Assembly: GCA_008711295.1 (NCBI GenBank) | Contig: VUYV01000122.1 | Span: forward strand, 1,199,264 to 1,263,263 | Direction: 5' to 3' | DNA: 64,000 bases | Origin: Anarhynchus alexandrinus | Taxonomy: Eukaryota; Chordata; Aves; Charadriiformes; Charadriidae | Shown: positions 37,585 through 48,334 of the stretch, one piece after another | Numbering within the stretch: the first letter of the stretch is position 1 | Layout of the letters: every line of letters begins with the position of its first letter | Translations under genes and position numbers: made by a program | Notes under the pieces: generated by a model | The model's input: only the letters and a program-made list of their open reading frames with translations | Databases searched by the model: none | Told to the model about the DNA's origin: nothing

Positions 37585-38680
37585 TGCGGTGGGTTGACCC
37601 CGGCTGGACACCGGGTGTCCACCAAGCCTCTCTATCACTCCCCCTCCTCAGTTGGACAGGGGGAGAAAAATACAATGAAAGGCTCGTGGGTCAAGATAAG
37701 GACAGGGAGAGATCACTCACCAATTACCATCACAGGCAAAACAGACTCACCTCGAGAAAATTAATTTAATTTACCGCCAGTCAAAATCAGAGTAGGGTAA
37801 TGAGAAATAAAACCAAATCTTAAAACACCCTCCCCCCACACCTCCCTTCTTCCCGGGCTCAACTTCACTCCTGATTTCTCTACCTCCTTCCCCCAAGCAC
37901 TGCAGGGGGATGGGGAATGGGGGTTGCGGTCAGTTCATCACACGTTGACTCTGCCGCTCCTTCCTCCTCAGGGGGAGGACTCCTCACACTCTTCCCCAGC
38001 TCCAGTGTGGGGTCCCTCCCACAGGAGACCGTGCTCCACAAACTTCTCCAACATGAGTCCTTCCACAGGCTGCAGTTCTCCACAAACTGCTCCAGCATGT
38101 GTTTCTTCCACAGGGTGCATTCCTTCAGGAACAGACTGCTCCAGCGTGGGTCCCCCACAGAGTCACAAGTTCTGCCAGCAAACCTGCTCCAGCATGGGCT
38201 CCTCTCTCCACAGGCCCACAGATCCTGCCAGGAGCCTTCTTCAGCACAGACTTCCCATGGGGTCACAGCCTCCTTCAGGCACATCCACCCGCTCAGCGTA
38301 GGGTCCTCCATGGGCTGCAGGTGGATATCTGCTGCACTGTTAGCCTCCATGGGCTGCAGAGGAATCTCTGCTCTGGTGCCTGCACCACCTCCTCCTCCTC
38401 CTTCACTGACCTTGGTGTCTGCAGAGTTGTTGCTCTCATATATTCTCACTCCTGTCCTCTGGCTGCTGTTGCACAGCAGTTTTTTCCTGTTCTTAAACGT
38501 ATTATCCGAGAGTTGCCACCACCGTTGCTGTTGGGCTCAGCCTTGGCCAGCAGCTGGTCCTTTCTTGGAGCTGGCTGGCATTGGCTCTATCAGACATGGG
38601 GGAAGCTTCTAGCAACTTCTCACAGAAGCCACCCCTGTAGCCCGCGCACTACCCAAACCTTGCCATGCAAACCCAATGCA
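37585..38680 (-). mobile_element. Solo LTR, avian ERVL-type, minus orientation
   Basis: A 1096-bp block begins TGCGGTGGGTTGACC and ends CAAACCCAATGCA on the plus strand. The termini are imperfect inverted repeats (TGCGGTGGGTT against TGCATTGGGTT) with TG...CA ends. It is flanked by CAGGA and CAGGG, a 5-bp target duplication with one difference, as expected for ERVL-type insertions. The sequence matches a common avian LTR recognised from memory, in which the mosaic words TGCTCCAGCATGG, TTCCACAGG and GGGCTGCAG recur as degenerate tandem repeats. In that family the conventional orientation is the minus strand here; a TATA-like word (TATATGAGAG) lies on the minus strand at about 38430-38440. No retroviral coding sequence flanks it. 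The plus- and minus-strand frames of 125-231 codons across it are composition shadows. Confidence 0.88.
37980..38370. repeat. Degenerate internal repeats of the LTR
   Basis: Within the LTR, imperfect units of roughly 30-50 bp each contain a CTCCA(A/G)CATG-like word, a CCACAGG-like word and a GGGCTGCAGG-like word. This internal repetition makes the LTR long and keeps several frames free of stops. Confidence 0.7.
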
Positions 38681-41600
38681 CAGGGGTGGAGGGGTGGCAA
38701 GCATGTGTGTGGAAACAAGTATCATGCTTAGCTACTAGCAGTCTCTGTTGGTCCTTTCTATAGCAAGGCCTGGGGCTAAAGCAGCATGAAGACTGAACCA
38801 CTTTCTCAAATGTGCAGGCTGTGCTTGAATTTCCTTTACTTCTATGTAGCATCTTTGCATTTATTAAAGTTCTGCTTATGTACAATTGCACTTTATATGG
38901 TCAGATGGAGAATTAGCTGGGTGCTCTAAAATTAGGCTTAAGGGCTGCACGGCTTAGAAAAAATGCCTATTGAGCACGTGTGCATTGTTTCTGCATTAGT
39001 AATAAAATATTTTAAGAATGCCCTAGTCTGATAATTTTTTCGTTTTCACAGTCTTTTAACTTCATGTTAGACTAAAAATGATAAAATACCAAACAATGTT
39101 TTCATTTTCGTAAGTTCTCAGTGTCATATCCATTTTTTTTCGTTATCCAGCCTTCAGGCTTTACTGTATACCCAAGGTCTCAACACTAGCAGTATTTACT
39201 TTATCTTAGAAAGAAACAGTTTTCCCTTTAGGCTTCAAAAGTATGGCATTCAGAGAGAAACTCCCCAGTTAAAAAGATCAGAGCAGTTCTGCCTGTAACT
39301 GACCACTTCCCTTGAAGATTACGATTCAAACACACTTTGAAAAGAGATGCCCCTGCATTTGACACAGGAAGAGAGACAGAAAATCCCTTTCCAGGACCTC
39401 AGATGGAGTTCCCTTCAGGGATCCCTGGCGCATGCAGGTTACCTCCCATCCACATTGCCTAAATTCCACCCTGCTGGGTAACACACTCAGACACGTATCT
39501 TGGTCTTTTATTTGAGTTAATTATCAGGGGGATGTATAATGGAGGAATGGACAGAGGGATAATGGAGGAATCTTACTTTTCTGTGTAGTCCTATTTTGCA
39601 TGATACCAGGCCTAAAACCTTGGCTTAAATAAATTGCTTTGTATTTATGAGTTCCCTTCACAACTACAGGTCCCTCTGGTAAATCTGAAGAAAGAAAATT
39701 AGAACCACTTTTGAATGCCTCTTTTATGAAACAAATTCCTAGGAAATTAAGAATCTCAAAACAAGGAAAATTTAATCTGAAACACATAAAGAAAACATTA
39801 ATTATGAAGCAGCACGGAAAAGCCATTCAAAATCAATTCAAGGAAGATTAAATAAAAAAAAAAACACGGAAAGCCAATGTTCACATCACTCTTGTAATGA
39901 TACTGTTCTAGAATTACTTAATTTAATTAAAACAAAATCTAGTCCCCCAAATGAGTTGCTATTAAATGAGCAAAGTGTTATGCTAATGTACAATAGGTTA
40001 TGACAGTGCCTGACACAGAACAGCCAAAGAACCACATTTGACTTCAAATAAATAATAAACCCATGTAACACAAGAAAAGCTGAAGATTGAATAAATACTA
40101 TGGCTCCTTTTCTACAGTGACATCTATGCAAGCAGATGCCTGCCACAATTCTACTGATGCCAGTTCCACTCCCTAATGGCTCATCTCTCCGACAGAATGA
40201 CGGAGACCAAATTCGGTATTATCAAACCCTATCGCTCCTGTTACCTGAGCACAGAAGACAACCGATCTAAGAAGTTTTTTAACTAGGTATGGCTAAAACT
40301 ATTTCAATACCTAGCGAGACATTTAATTTGCAATAGTAAGAGATGAATCTGCCTCCTATGTGTTTGAAGTTCAGACTTGGACACACTTTTTAAATGAAGC
40401 TTAAAAGTGATCTGAATTAACCACCCAGCACAATTTCAGTATTGTGACTGCTGTTCTGGAAATGTGGGATGTATCATGAAATTATTTTATTAGCTATGTA
40501 AGTTCTCTCTGATTCTGGAATATACACGGATACAGTATTACACATTTTCTTCTGAAACAGCTGAATTTTTATAAAGACAGAGCAATAAGGATTTCTTTCT
40601 ATCTTCCAAAAAGAATCTTTTTTCTTTATCACTTACACTTGGAAATACAGGATATAGAAAAGCCATGAACTCAAAACAGGGAAAACACTAATACATCACA
40701 GCTTCATCCAGAATTTGAATACCTCGTTCACATCTGAGTTAAAAACAAAAACAACAACAACCCCCCTCCCCCCCCCAAAAAAAATAACCACAACAAAAAA
40801 CCTACCACACAACACATCATTTCCATTTCTTGAAACTTCAGGGAAACCAAGTATTACACTTTATATATTCTTATAAAAAGAATAGTACAACAAACTTTAA
40901 GTTATGAAAACTACAACAATAAATTATTATTAAAGAGGCTGACAAAAACACCCACTATGTACAGCAGTATATGGTTATGTTCCCATTTTGTCTGATGTCC
41001 TGCATGCAGCAGTATAAGTGCACTTAACTACCATTCCTGTCTGGTGTGGATTTGGCTGTGTTCCTATTGCACATGTAAAAAGGTTTTCAAAAGATACTGA
41101 CAGGAAATAAAGTCAAATAAGATGTACTGTATTCTATGAACAAAAAAGCTACACAGTTTCTCAAACAAAGCCTATTTGTGTCAGGAATCCTTTTATATTC
41201 GGTAAAATACTGTTAATAAATTCAAACCACATATCTGCAAATGGTTCAATTCAGTCATTGTCTTGAACACCACACACAGACAGACAGAATAGTACAGATG
41301 CAGTTTAACTTAAATAAGGTACCACATGGAAACAGAATCAATAAATAGCCTACTGCTAATCCATCCCAGCAAGAATTCTTTCTATCCTTTTCTGCAACTC
41401 CTCTGTTCCACTTTGATGGAAGGACTAACAACAGGTCAACACTAATCCATCCAAAATTAGTACTAATTTTTTAGTCCTCTACAATCTGACAGTCAAGGGT
41501 AGACAAAGAGGAGCTGCTGTCCTTATAATATCCATAAAAGGTATGGCTTCAGTAAAAATAAATTAGATAAATGGTAATAAAATGTAAAGTGTCATCATAC

Positions 41601-42054
41601 TGTAAGTAGACTCCAGTTTGGGGTTATGAAGAGCAGTCCTCCCCACTGGTTAGTTCACTGCACTTGCAACTAAAGCTCACAGGGTTCCAAGGTCTTTCAA
41701 GGATCTTCACACATCAAAGCCTCATATTATAAGATGGAGGGAAGGAGGGGGGGGAAGCAATTTCATTTCCCAACACATGAACAGAATGCCTACTGCAAAA
41801 TCTGAAAGACCTGGTATCACCCAATCTTACTTTGCAGGATAGTTAGGAGAGGGTTTTAGAAGATCTCCTACTGAATGAGCAGCAGGTTTGGATTGTTTTC
41901 AATGGCCTCTGTCCCAAACGTTAGTATTTTTCCTTAAAACCCTGAGATGGCTTAATATTCAAAATAAAGGAACATGTAGCCTCATTCTGAAAAATCCTCC
42001 TGCATGGCATTATAGTCACAAAAATCGGGGCCCATTCTCAACATATTACTGTGA
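38681..42054. other. AT-rich non-coding sequence
   Basis: No recognised gene or transposon apart from the A/C-rich simple sequence listed separately. Short minus-strand frames at 39524-39826 and 39886-40146 have no domain-like features. A purine-rich G tract lies at about 41735-41755. Confidence 0.55.
40738..40802. repeat. A/C-rich simple sequence with C tracts
   Basis: AAAAACAACAACAA units run into C6 and C9 tracts and then CAAAAAA words. Low complexity only. Confidence 0.85.
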
Positions 42055-42700
42055 ATTCAAATTATATAAGAAATGCTCTACTGGATCAAGCCAATGGCTT
42101 GCCTAACCCAGTTCTATCAGCACAGTGGGACACTTTAGTGAAAGCACACCAACTTTATTTCGTTCCAGAGTTTGTCTCTTTTATACTCAACTACTCAATT
42201 AAGGATGCTAGGAGATGTACTAGAAGGTATATCCCTGCCTAGTCCTTTTGGTATCCTTTTGTACCTATTACCCACAAATTCATCTAATCTTTTTTTGAAC
42301 ATGATGGTACCATTTCCCACAAACATCCTGTGGCAGCAGCTTCCAGAACCTCACTACCTAGTGTAAGGAAGTATTTTTCTTTCATCTGTTTTATACAGTT
42401 CTGCTCATTTCATCAGATGTCTCTAGTACTGGCATTGTTTGCCAAGCAGTTCTGCATTTGCCTGACCACTTACATGAATTTGTAAACTTCAGTCACATCC
42501 CTCACTCCTTTTCAGACTGAAATGCTGAGGCTCCTCTGATCTCTCTTTGTTGGCAGCTGCTCTGCATCCTTGATAATATTACTGTCTTTTCTCTCCATCT
42601 TCTCTAATTTCACCAAATCTTTCTTGAAATTAAGAGCACAGAACTGCACACTGTGCTCAAGACGATGTTGCGGATATTTTTTAATTTAACCACAAAACAA
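42055..42700 (-). mobile_element. Old, diverged CR1/L3-like LINE 3' region
   Basis: The reverse of an ancient amniote CR1-like 3' region can be followed in order. It starts with ATATAAGAAATGCTCTACTGG and GATCAAGCCAATGGCTTGCC, then ACCCAGTTCTATCAGCACAG. Further on come CATCTAATCTTTTTTTGAAC, GGCAGCAGCTTCCAGAACCT and AGGAAGTATTTTTCTTTCAT. The last parts are the diverged ATTTGTAAACTTCAGTCACA, TCTCTCTTTGTTGGCAGCTG and AGAACTGCACACTGTGCTCA. Each word resembles the turtle/crocodile CR1 consensus I know, but with many substitutions and indels, so it is much older than the element immediately to its right. It lies on the minus strand with the element's 3' end at the left. The three small plus-strand frames across it are shadows. 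Confidence 0.75.
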
Positions 42701-42872
42701 TGCCCTGCATATTCTTTTAAAAAAACAAATTACTTTCAAAAAGGTAATCTAACTCGATTAGTGTTGTCACTGATTCTTGTTGATATCAAGAGTGAATCAG
42801 AGTTCATAGGAACCATATGATAGAAGGTTACTTTAGCTAGATGGCTTTCTTGCTTCCTAGTCCTAGTAGGCT

Positions 42873-43826
42873 CTAAGGTTTGGGAGAAGAAAGAATACTG
42901 TTCTTATTTAAAAAAAAAAAAAAAAGTAAGATTATTTTTTTCATGAAAACATATAAAATGTCTACCTTGCCTACCAGCATGTCTACCTCGCCAAACAGCT
43001 TGGTATCATCGGCAAACTTGCTGAGGGTGCACTCGACCCCACTGTCCATGTCGCTGACAAAGATATTGAACAGTACAGGTCCCAGTACCGACCCCTGAGG
43101 AACGCCACTCGTCACTGCTCTCCACTTGGACATCGAGCTGTTGACCGCAACTCTTTGAGTGCGACTGTCCAGCCAGTTCTTTATCCATCGAGTGGTCCAT
43201 TTGTCGAATCCATGTCCCTTCAATTTAGAGACCAGGATATCGTGTGGGACAGTGTCAAATGCTTTGCACAAGTCCAAGTAGATGACATCAGTTGATCTTC
43301 CCTTGTCTACCGCCGCTGTGACCCCTTCGTAGGCGGCCACCAAATTAGTCAGGCATGATCTGCCCTTGGTGAAGCCATGCTGGCTGTCACCAATCACCTC
43401 CTTGTTTTCTGTGTGCCTCAGCAGAGTTTCCAGGAGGATCTGCTCCATGATCTTGCCAGGCACAGAGGTGAGACTGACTGGCCTGTAGTTCCCCGGGTCT
43501 TCCTTATCTCCCTTTTTGAAAATGGGGGTTATGTTTGCCCTTTTCCAGTCGTCAGGAACCTCGCCAGACCACCACGACTTCTCAAATATGATGGCTAGTG
43601 GCTTAGCGACTTCATCTGCCAGTTCCCTCAGGACGCCCAAGATGTCACATACACACTTTGTTAAAATTACAGAACATCTCCTGCACAATAAAATCCTAAA
43701 ATTTAGCCTTTTTAGAATTTGTGAATTTCTGACATATAAGGAAGATGCAGTTTTGTAATCATTGACATCTGTTTTCAATTTACTACAAGATTTGAAAGGA
43801 TAAATCTCATACTTTATGAAGTACAC
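42873..43826 (-). pseudogene. CR1 reverse transcriptase fragment (dead LINE ORF2)
   Basis: The enclosing open frame is 317 codons; residues about 61-287 are CR1 and the ends are flanking non-coding sequence. Within it, residues 96-121 carry the fingers signature ([11 protein letters not shown] and [10 protein letters not shown]) and residues 180-193 carry motif A ([14 protein letters not shown]), with the first catalytic Asp. Residues 241-256 carry motif B ([16 protein letters not shown]) and residues 271-277 motif C (FADDTKL) with the paired catalytic Asp. The enzyme family copies LINE RNA into DNA at the insertion site. This piece lacks the endonuclease, the thumb and the C-terminal part, so it cannot be active. 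The absence of stops over about 227 codons suggests a fairly young insertion. Confidence 0.93.
42966..43646 (-). mobile_element. Young CR1 LINE internal fragment
   Basis: A 680-bp minus-strand piece of CR1 ORF2 covers the reverse-transcriptase fingers and palm. It stops just after the FADD catalytic motif, so the thumb, the 3' UTR and the terminal octamers are missing, as is everything upstream of the fingers. CR1 copies are normally truncated only at the 5' end; a copy lacking its 3' end must have been cut by a later deletion or rearrangement. A 16-A run lies about 40 bp beyond the broken end (about 42908-42925). The base composition (GC-rich, with CpGs) contrasts with the flanks. Confidence 0.93.
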
Positions 43827-45838
43827 AGTGTTTGAAGTGGCATTGTATACAACTACTTTATAAATGAAGATTACTATAAAGTTCTATAGCAAATGGCTTT
43901 CTATGTTTATTATATGCCCTAAAAAGATAATGAAGTAGATTGTATTCGCATACAATCAACATTACTGATCCACAACATGTAACACAGCAGATAGTCATTA
44001 TACTGGTTGTATGCCAATACAATCTCTATTTACCAGATAGATATACACCATAACTTATCAGTTGGGTGGTTGGCTGGCTTGTTTTTTATTCTTACTTCAT
44101 GGTGTTTTTTTCCAATCACAACTTTGTACACAAAAATTGTTAAGGCCCATAGAACTCCACAACTGCATTGAAGAACACCCAGCTAAGACAACGAAACAGC
44201 AAGCAAAAAATCCTGATTAACCAACACTAAAATATATAAAACTACTTCATCAAGGCTTTCTCTTACCTTGAAAAAGAAAAACATAATGAGATATGGTTAT
44301 TTTTTTTATTAATATTAAAAATAACACATGAAAGTATAAGAAGAAATAATTGTCCTTAATAGTGGTATTTGATGTATCTATACAAATGTTTCTCTACAAA
44401 TTATTACCTGGAATGGTAGGTGGATGATAGATAGTTTGTGCAAGTGAATATTGTAATCCCATTTAAATAATTAGAACTACTCACTACTGTAAAATTAAGC
44501 ATATGTTGCAGATATTATAAATCTATTTTGTTCTCGTTCTTATAACTACTACAAAGAAGTTTCATTTCTATGGTAGCTGCAATCAGAAAAGTGGTATCTG
44601 GCACCCGTTTCACTGTATTTTTTAAATCTCCACAAAGCTACAAAGTCCACCACTAGATTTTTCTTTCTTAAATTTAGGCATCACAATTCAAACTGTATAT
44701 TTTGTTCATCAACAATGCCATAACTGAAAAGAAAATATTGAAAAATAGATAAAAATAACAAATTCTCTACTTGCTTGAATGTGCCACTGAGCTATTTGGA
44801 CTAATTCTTGACATGCAGAGGTTTTTTTAAACACCAGAACTTTGCATATAAATGCATAGGTTAGATCAGAACAGTTTGGAATACACAGGGAATACTGACA
44901 CAATTCATAGAATACTTTCCATGCACAGGTTCTATACATATTCAAGCATCACTGTCCTTCAGGTTATAAAAGACACCAATCACCCTTTGACAGATGGGAA
45001 ACAGATAAAGATCAAGTGGTTTGTTCCAAGTCAGAGAGACAAAATTACCCTCATTTACAACATATGAAATCAGAGTGGCTTTACTAGATTAAAGATCTTA
45101 ACACATCTGGGCTAGCTATAACTTTGTTTTAATTGTTTCTGTTAAATTCACAAACAGTAAAACTGAACTGACTATAAAAGAGACTCCATGAAAACTTTAC
45201 ATACACAAACAGTTAACAGAAAAGTAAAATCCAAATTGAGTACTTGGTCTTTCACTTCCACAAATTTGGTACTGTTTTCAGAAAGCAATGCTAAAACAGT
45301 AGTTCATACACACATAACTTCTAGTGACTTTAAATACAGAATATGTACCCACCTATGTCTGTAGTAATGTGACTAACGTGACCCTTGTTTATCAAAACCA
45401 GAAAGTCCTGACTGGCACAGTGACATTATAGCAAAACAGACTTATTCAACAGCACAATGCAATGACAAGGCTCTTTATTTTTTTTTTTTTTTAAGGTAGC
45501 ATGAGATCACCATGACCTATGACATAACTTTAAAGTTTCTAGACCACATCTTGAAGAAATTGTTAAGAAAAACAGGTTAGACGTAAACACTTGCCTGCAA
45601 AACCAATACCTGAGATTTTTGTTCTCCTCTCCCCACATTACAAATAAAACCCAGAAAATGCTACCCCACAGCACAGTTGGCATGCAGTACACTTAAGCAC
45701 AGTAACACATCCTTGAACACTGCTATGAAGTTCACATTATTTCAATAAATTTGTGACTCTCATATTAACATAAACATGTAGGTAATCTCAGAGCAAACAG
45801 ACAAGACTGCTTTCTTTTAAGCTCTCCATGCTACTCAC
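43647..45838. other. AT-rich non-coding sequence
   Basis: No recognised gene or transposon. On the minus strand a pyrimidine tract ending CTTTTTCAAG abuts GTAAGA at 44266/44267, a zero-length-exon splice motif described in the findings. Confidence 0.5.
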
Positions 45839-45922
45839 GTGCACTCCGTGCATCTCTTGCTGCCACACACTTCGAAGAACCAGGGCTGCCTGAATAGTCT
45901 CAAAGCCTTTATAACGTGCCTG
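45839..45922 (-). CDS. Candidate internal coding exon (unidentified)
   Basis: What is seen: on the minus strand an 84-nt segment (28 codons, phase 0 in and out) lies between an acceptable AG acceptor (GTCTGTATGACAG) and a strong donor (GTGCAC|GTGAGT). It is richer in GC and CpG than its surroundings. The peptide begins QARYKGFETIQAALVLRSVW and looks globular. A stop lies just upstream in frame and another about 17 codons past the donor. No family was recognised. The weak pyrimidine tract of the acceptor is the main objection. What is inferred: phase and strand match the candidate at 47907-48071, about 2 kb upstream on the same strand. Confidence 0.2.
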
Positions 45923-46757
45923 CTGTCATACAGACTTTATAACTGCTACAGAGCTATTCCACAATAAGTATCACCCAAGTGTAAAGCACAAAAGTTCAAG
46001 CTGAGCAATCAAACTGAATGGAATTCAGGCTTCCCTAGATTTGAATCCTGCATTTCCACCCAAAAAGCCAACAGCTTCTTGACATAAGAACTCTTCCACC
46101 CAAACACACCTTCACTCCTCCTAACTTCCATATTGTCTTTCTCTCTGTTCTACCACCCATAATCACACCCTGAGCTGCAGCAACAGCTGCCTGCCACAGT
46201 TAATTAAAAAATACATATGTGCTGATGGTCAAATCACCTGTGCGATTAGCCAGCAGGCCAAACACAGCAGATACCTGTAACCTCTGATTGTGGTGGCGCT
46301 AATGAGAGTTTTTCCTTTCCTTTGAATTTATGCCGGTTCACAAGGTGGTCAAAAAAAACTGAGCAAGGCAGGGAGGGGAAGTGACTCATAGATGGCTGAA
46401 TTGTATAAACTTCACTTTCAGAGCCATTGGTAGATGAATCTAAAGAAAAAAAAAATCAACAGAAGTAAAACAGATCTAAAAAGACTCATTAAAAGTTACA
46501 AAAAATTTCATCTCGAAAACTATAGTCTCTGACATTTTCACCTTAAGGAAGCCTGAACCTTCCCAAAGCAAGAAAAAAAAGCCAAAGCTAAAAATGTCTG
46601 TATTAAACACAGCCAAAACGTTATTAATCCATTTAGTATTTCTCTCTGTTTACTGAATTGGTCTTTATGAGCTGCAACCTAACTGTAAATACTCAACTAA
46701 AAGATTCTCAGAATCACATATAAAATTATTATTACATTATGCTGGATTCACACAAGT

Positions 46758-47417
46758 AAAAAAAAAAAAAAGAACAAAACAAACCCCCACAACAGCAACT
46801 AAGCAAACTAAGCAGAGTCAGAAAATACTTCCTCCTCCATATTTTGGGAAAACCTAATTCATAGCTGCTTCTCATTAAAACAGATGCTATTAAAAGAAGA
46901 AAAAAAAAAAAAAGCCTTTCATCTTTTAAAAACCTCCAAATAAAAAAAAAAAAACAAAACAAACCCCCACAACAGCAACTAAGCAAACTAAGCAGAGTCA
47001 GAAAATACTTCCTCCTCCATATTTTGGGAAAACCTAATTCATAGCTGCTTCTCATTAAAACAGATGCTATTAAAAGAAGAAAAAAAAAAAAAAGCCTTTC
47101 ATCTTTTAAAAACCTCCAAATAAAAAAAAAAAAACAAAACAAACCCCCACAACAGCAACTAAGCAAACTAAGCAGAGTCAGAAAATACTTCCTCCTCCAT
47201 ATTTTGGGAAAACCTAATTCATAGCTGCTTCTCATTAAAACAGATGCTATTAAAAGAAGAAAAAAAAAAAAAAAGAACAAAACAAACCCCCACAACAGCA
47301 ACTAAGCAAACTAAGCAGAGTCAGAAAATACTTCCTCCTCCATATTTTGGGAAAACCTAATTCATAGCTGCTTCTCATTAAAACAGATGCTATTAAAAGA
47401 AGAAAAAAAAAAAAAAG
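46758..47417. repeat. Tandem array of a 180-bp unit, about 3.8 copies
   Basis: The core beginning CAAAACAAACCCCCACAACA and ending CAGATGCTATTAAAAGAAG occurs four times. The first three copies start exactly 180 bp apart (for example the word AAGCAAACTAAGCAGAG at 46801, 46981 and 47161). The fourth follows after only 143 bp (47304) because a 37-bp linker is absent. The cores are virtually identical, and units are joined at runs of 12-15 A. The right flank of the last copy carries a diverged version of the linker (GCCTGTCATCTTATG against GCCTTTCATCTTTTA). Unequal exchange through the A runs is a likely mechanism; assembly artefact is possible. Confidence 0.96.
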
Positions 47418-47906
47418 CCTGTCATCTTATGAAAACCTCCACTTCAGAAAGCTAGGACTCAATTCCCAGCACAAACTCACATATAATTCAACACCAGATC
47501 AGCTTCTCAAATGTAGCTTATAGCATTATGACTAAGGGGTAGTTGAATTGATTTTCAATTCAAGTAAGAAATCAAGTTAACCTCAACCTCCCAGCAGACA
47601 AGTACATTCTAGTAGAATACAAGAAAATATCTAAAGGTTTCTGTGGTTAACACAAAACCCAGTTGCTAATGTAATCAAAAGAACACTGTAAAAGTCCAAT
47701 CTTCCGTCCAAAGAGTCTCTGAAGATCACATTTTCCAGGATGAAAGATAGTGTCCTTTCCCACCTGATGAGGATCCAGCTATGATATATTTGTCACTTTC
47801 AGACTGTAGTACCGTAATTTAGAGAAACTGGAAACAATGCAGTCACTTCTGACTTCTGGCAGTACAACCACTTCCACCCTTTGATGGGTTACTTCAACAG
47901 ACTCAC

Positions 47907-48071
47907 AATGCACTGGGTCTGACTCTCAGACAGCATAACCTCCTCGTTAGCATCATCAACAAGGTCATGCCCTAAGTATGATTTAATTTTCCTTCTTGGT
48001 GTTTCTCTAATACTCAGGAAGCAAACAACTAAAAGGATGAAAGCCAAAACACAAGAAATTTTGAGCAACAT
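47907..48071 (-). CDS. Candidate N-terminal exon with signal anchor (unidentified)
   Basis: What is seen: a minus-strand ATG at 48071 opens a frame whose first 21 residues (MLLKISCVLAFILLVVCFLS, then Ile) form a hydrophobic signal peptide or signal anchor. A basic stretch (RETPRRKIK) and an acidic, polar segment (HDLVDDANEEVMLSESQTQ) follow. After 55 codons the frame meets a good 5' splice site (TGCATT|GTGAGT) in phase 0; reading through gives a stop six codons later at 47889. Upstream, a possible acceptor (TTTGATCCACAG at 48101) could join it to a 5' UTR exon. The topology would suit a type II membrane or secreted protein. No family was recognised. T-rich minus-strand sequence readily gives Leu/Phe/Val runs by chance, which is the main objection. 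Confidence 0.2.
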
Positions 48072-48253
48072 GTAGGAAAGACTGATGTAATAAAGTGTGA
48101 CTGTGGATCAAACAATATAAATGAAAACTAATACATGAAAATTAATTACTTTCAAAAAACTTTGAACAAAAATTTCTCTTGATGCAGCCTATCCAAAAGC
48201 ACGAAAGATTTATAGTACATACTTTTTCCTCTTACATCCACTCAACTCTTAAG

Positions 48254-48334
48254 AAGAACATCATTGACAGTGAACGGGAACTTCAATTACAGGTCCAATT
48301 TACTTAAGAAGTGCAAAGATCACACTGAAAAATG
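48254..48334 (+). CDS. Candidate internal exon (unidentified)
   Basis: A strong 3' splice site (CTTTTTCCTCTTACATCC tract ending CTTAAG) and a strong 5' splice site (AAAATG|GTAAGT) bound 81 nt on the plus strand. One frame is open throughout (phase 2 in, phase 2 out), containing RTSLTVNGNFNYRSNLLKKC. The other two frames contain stops. No homologue was recognised. It lies on the strand opposite the candidates at 45839 and 47907, so they cannot all belong to one gene. Confidence 0.13.

Noticed and set aside
37917..38731. ORFs of 125-231 codons on the plus strand and 189 codons on the minus strand
   Set aside because: They lie in or overlap an ERVL-type LTR whose GC-rich internal repeats lack stops; conflicting frames on both strands.
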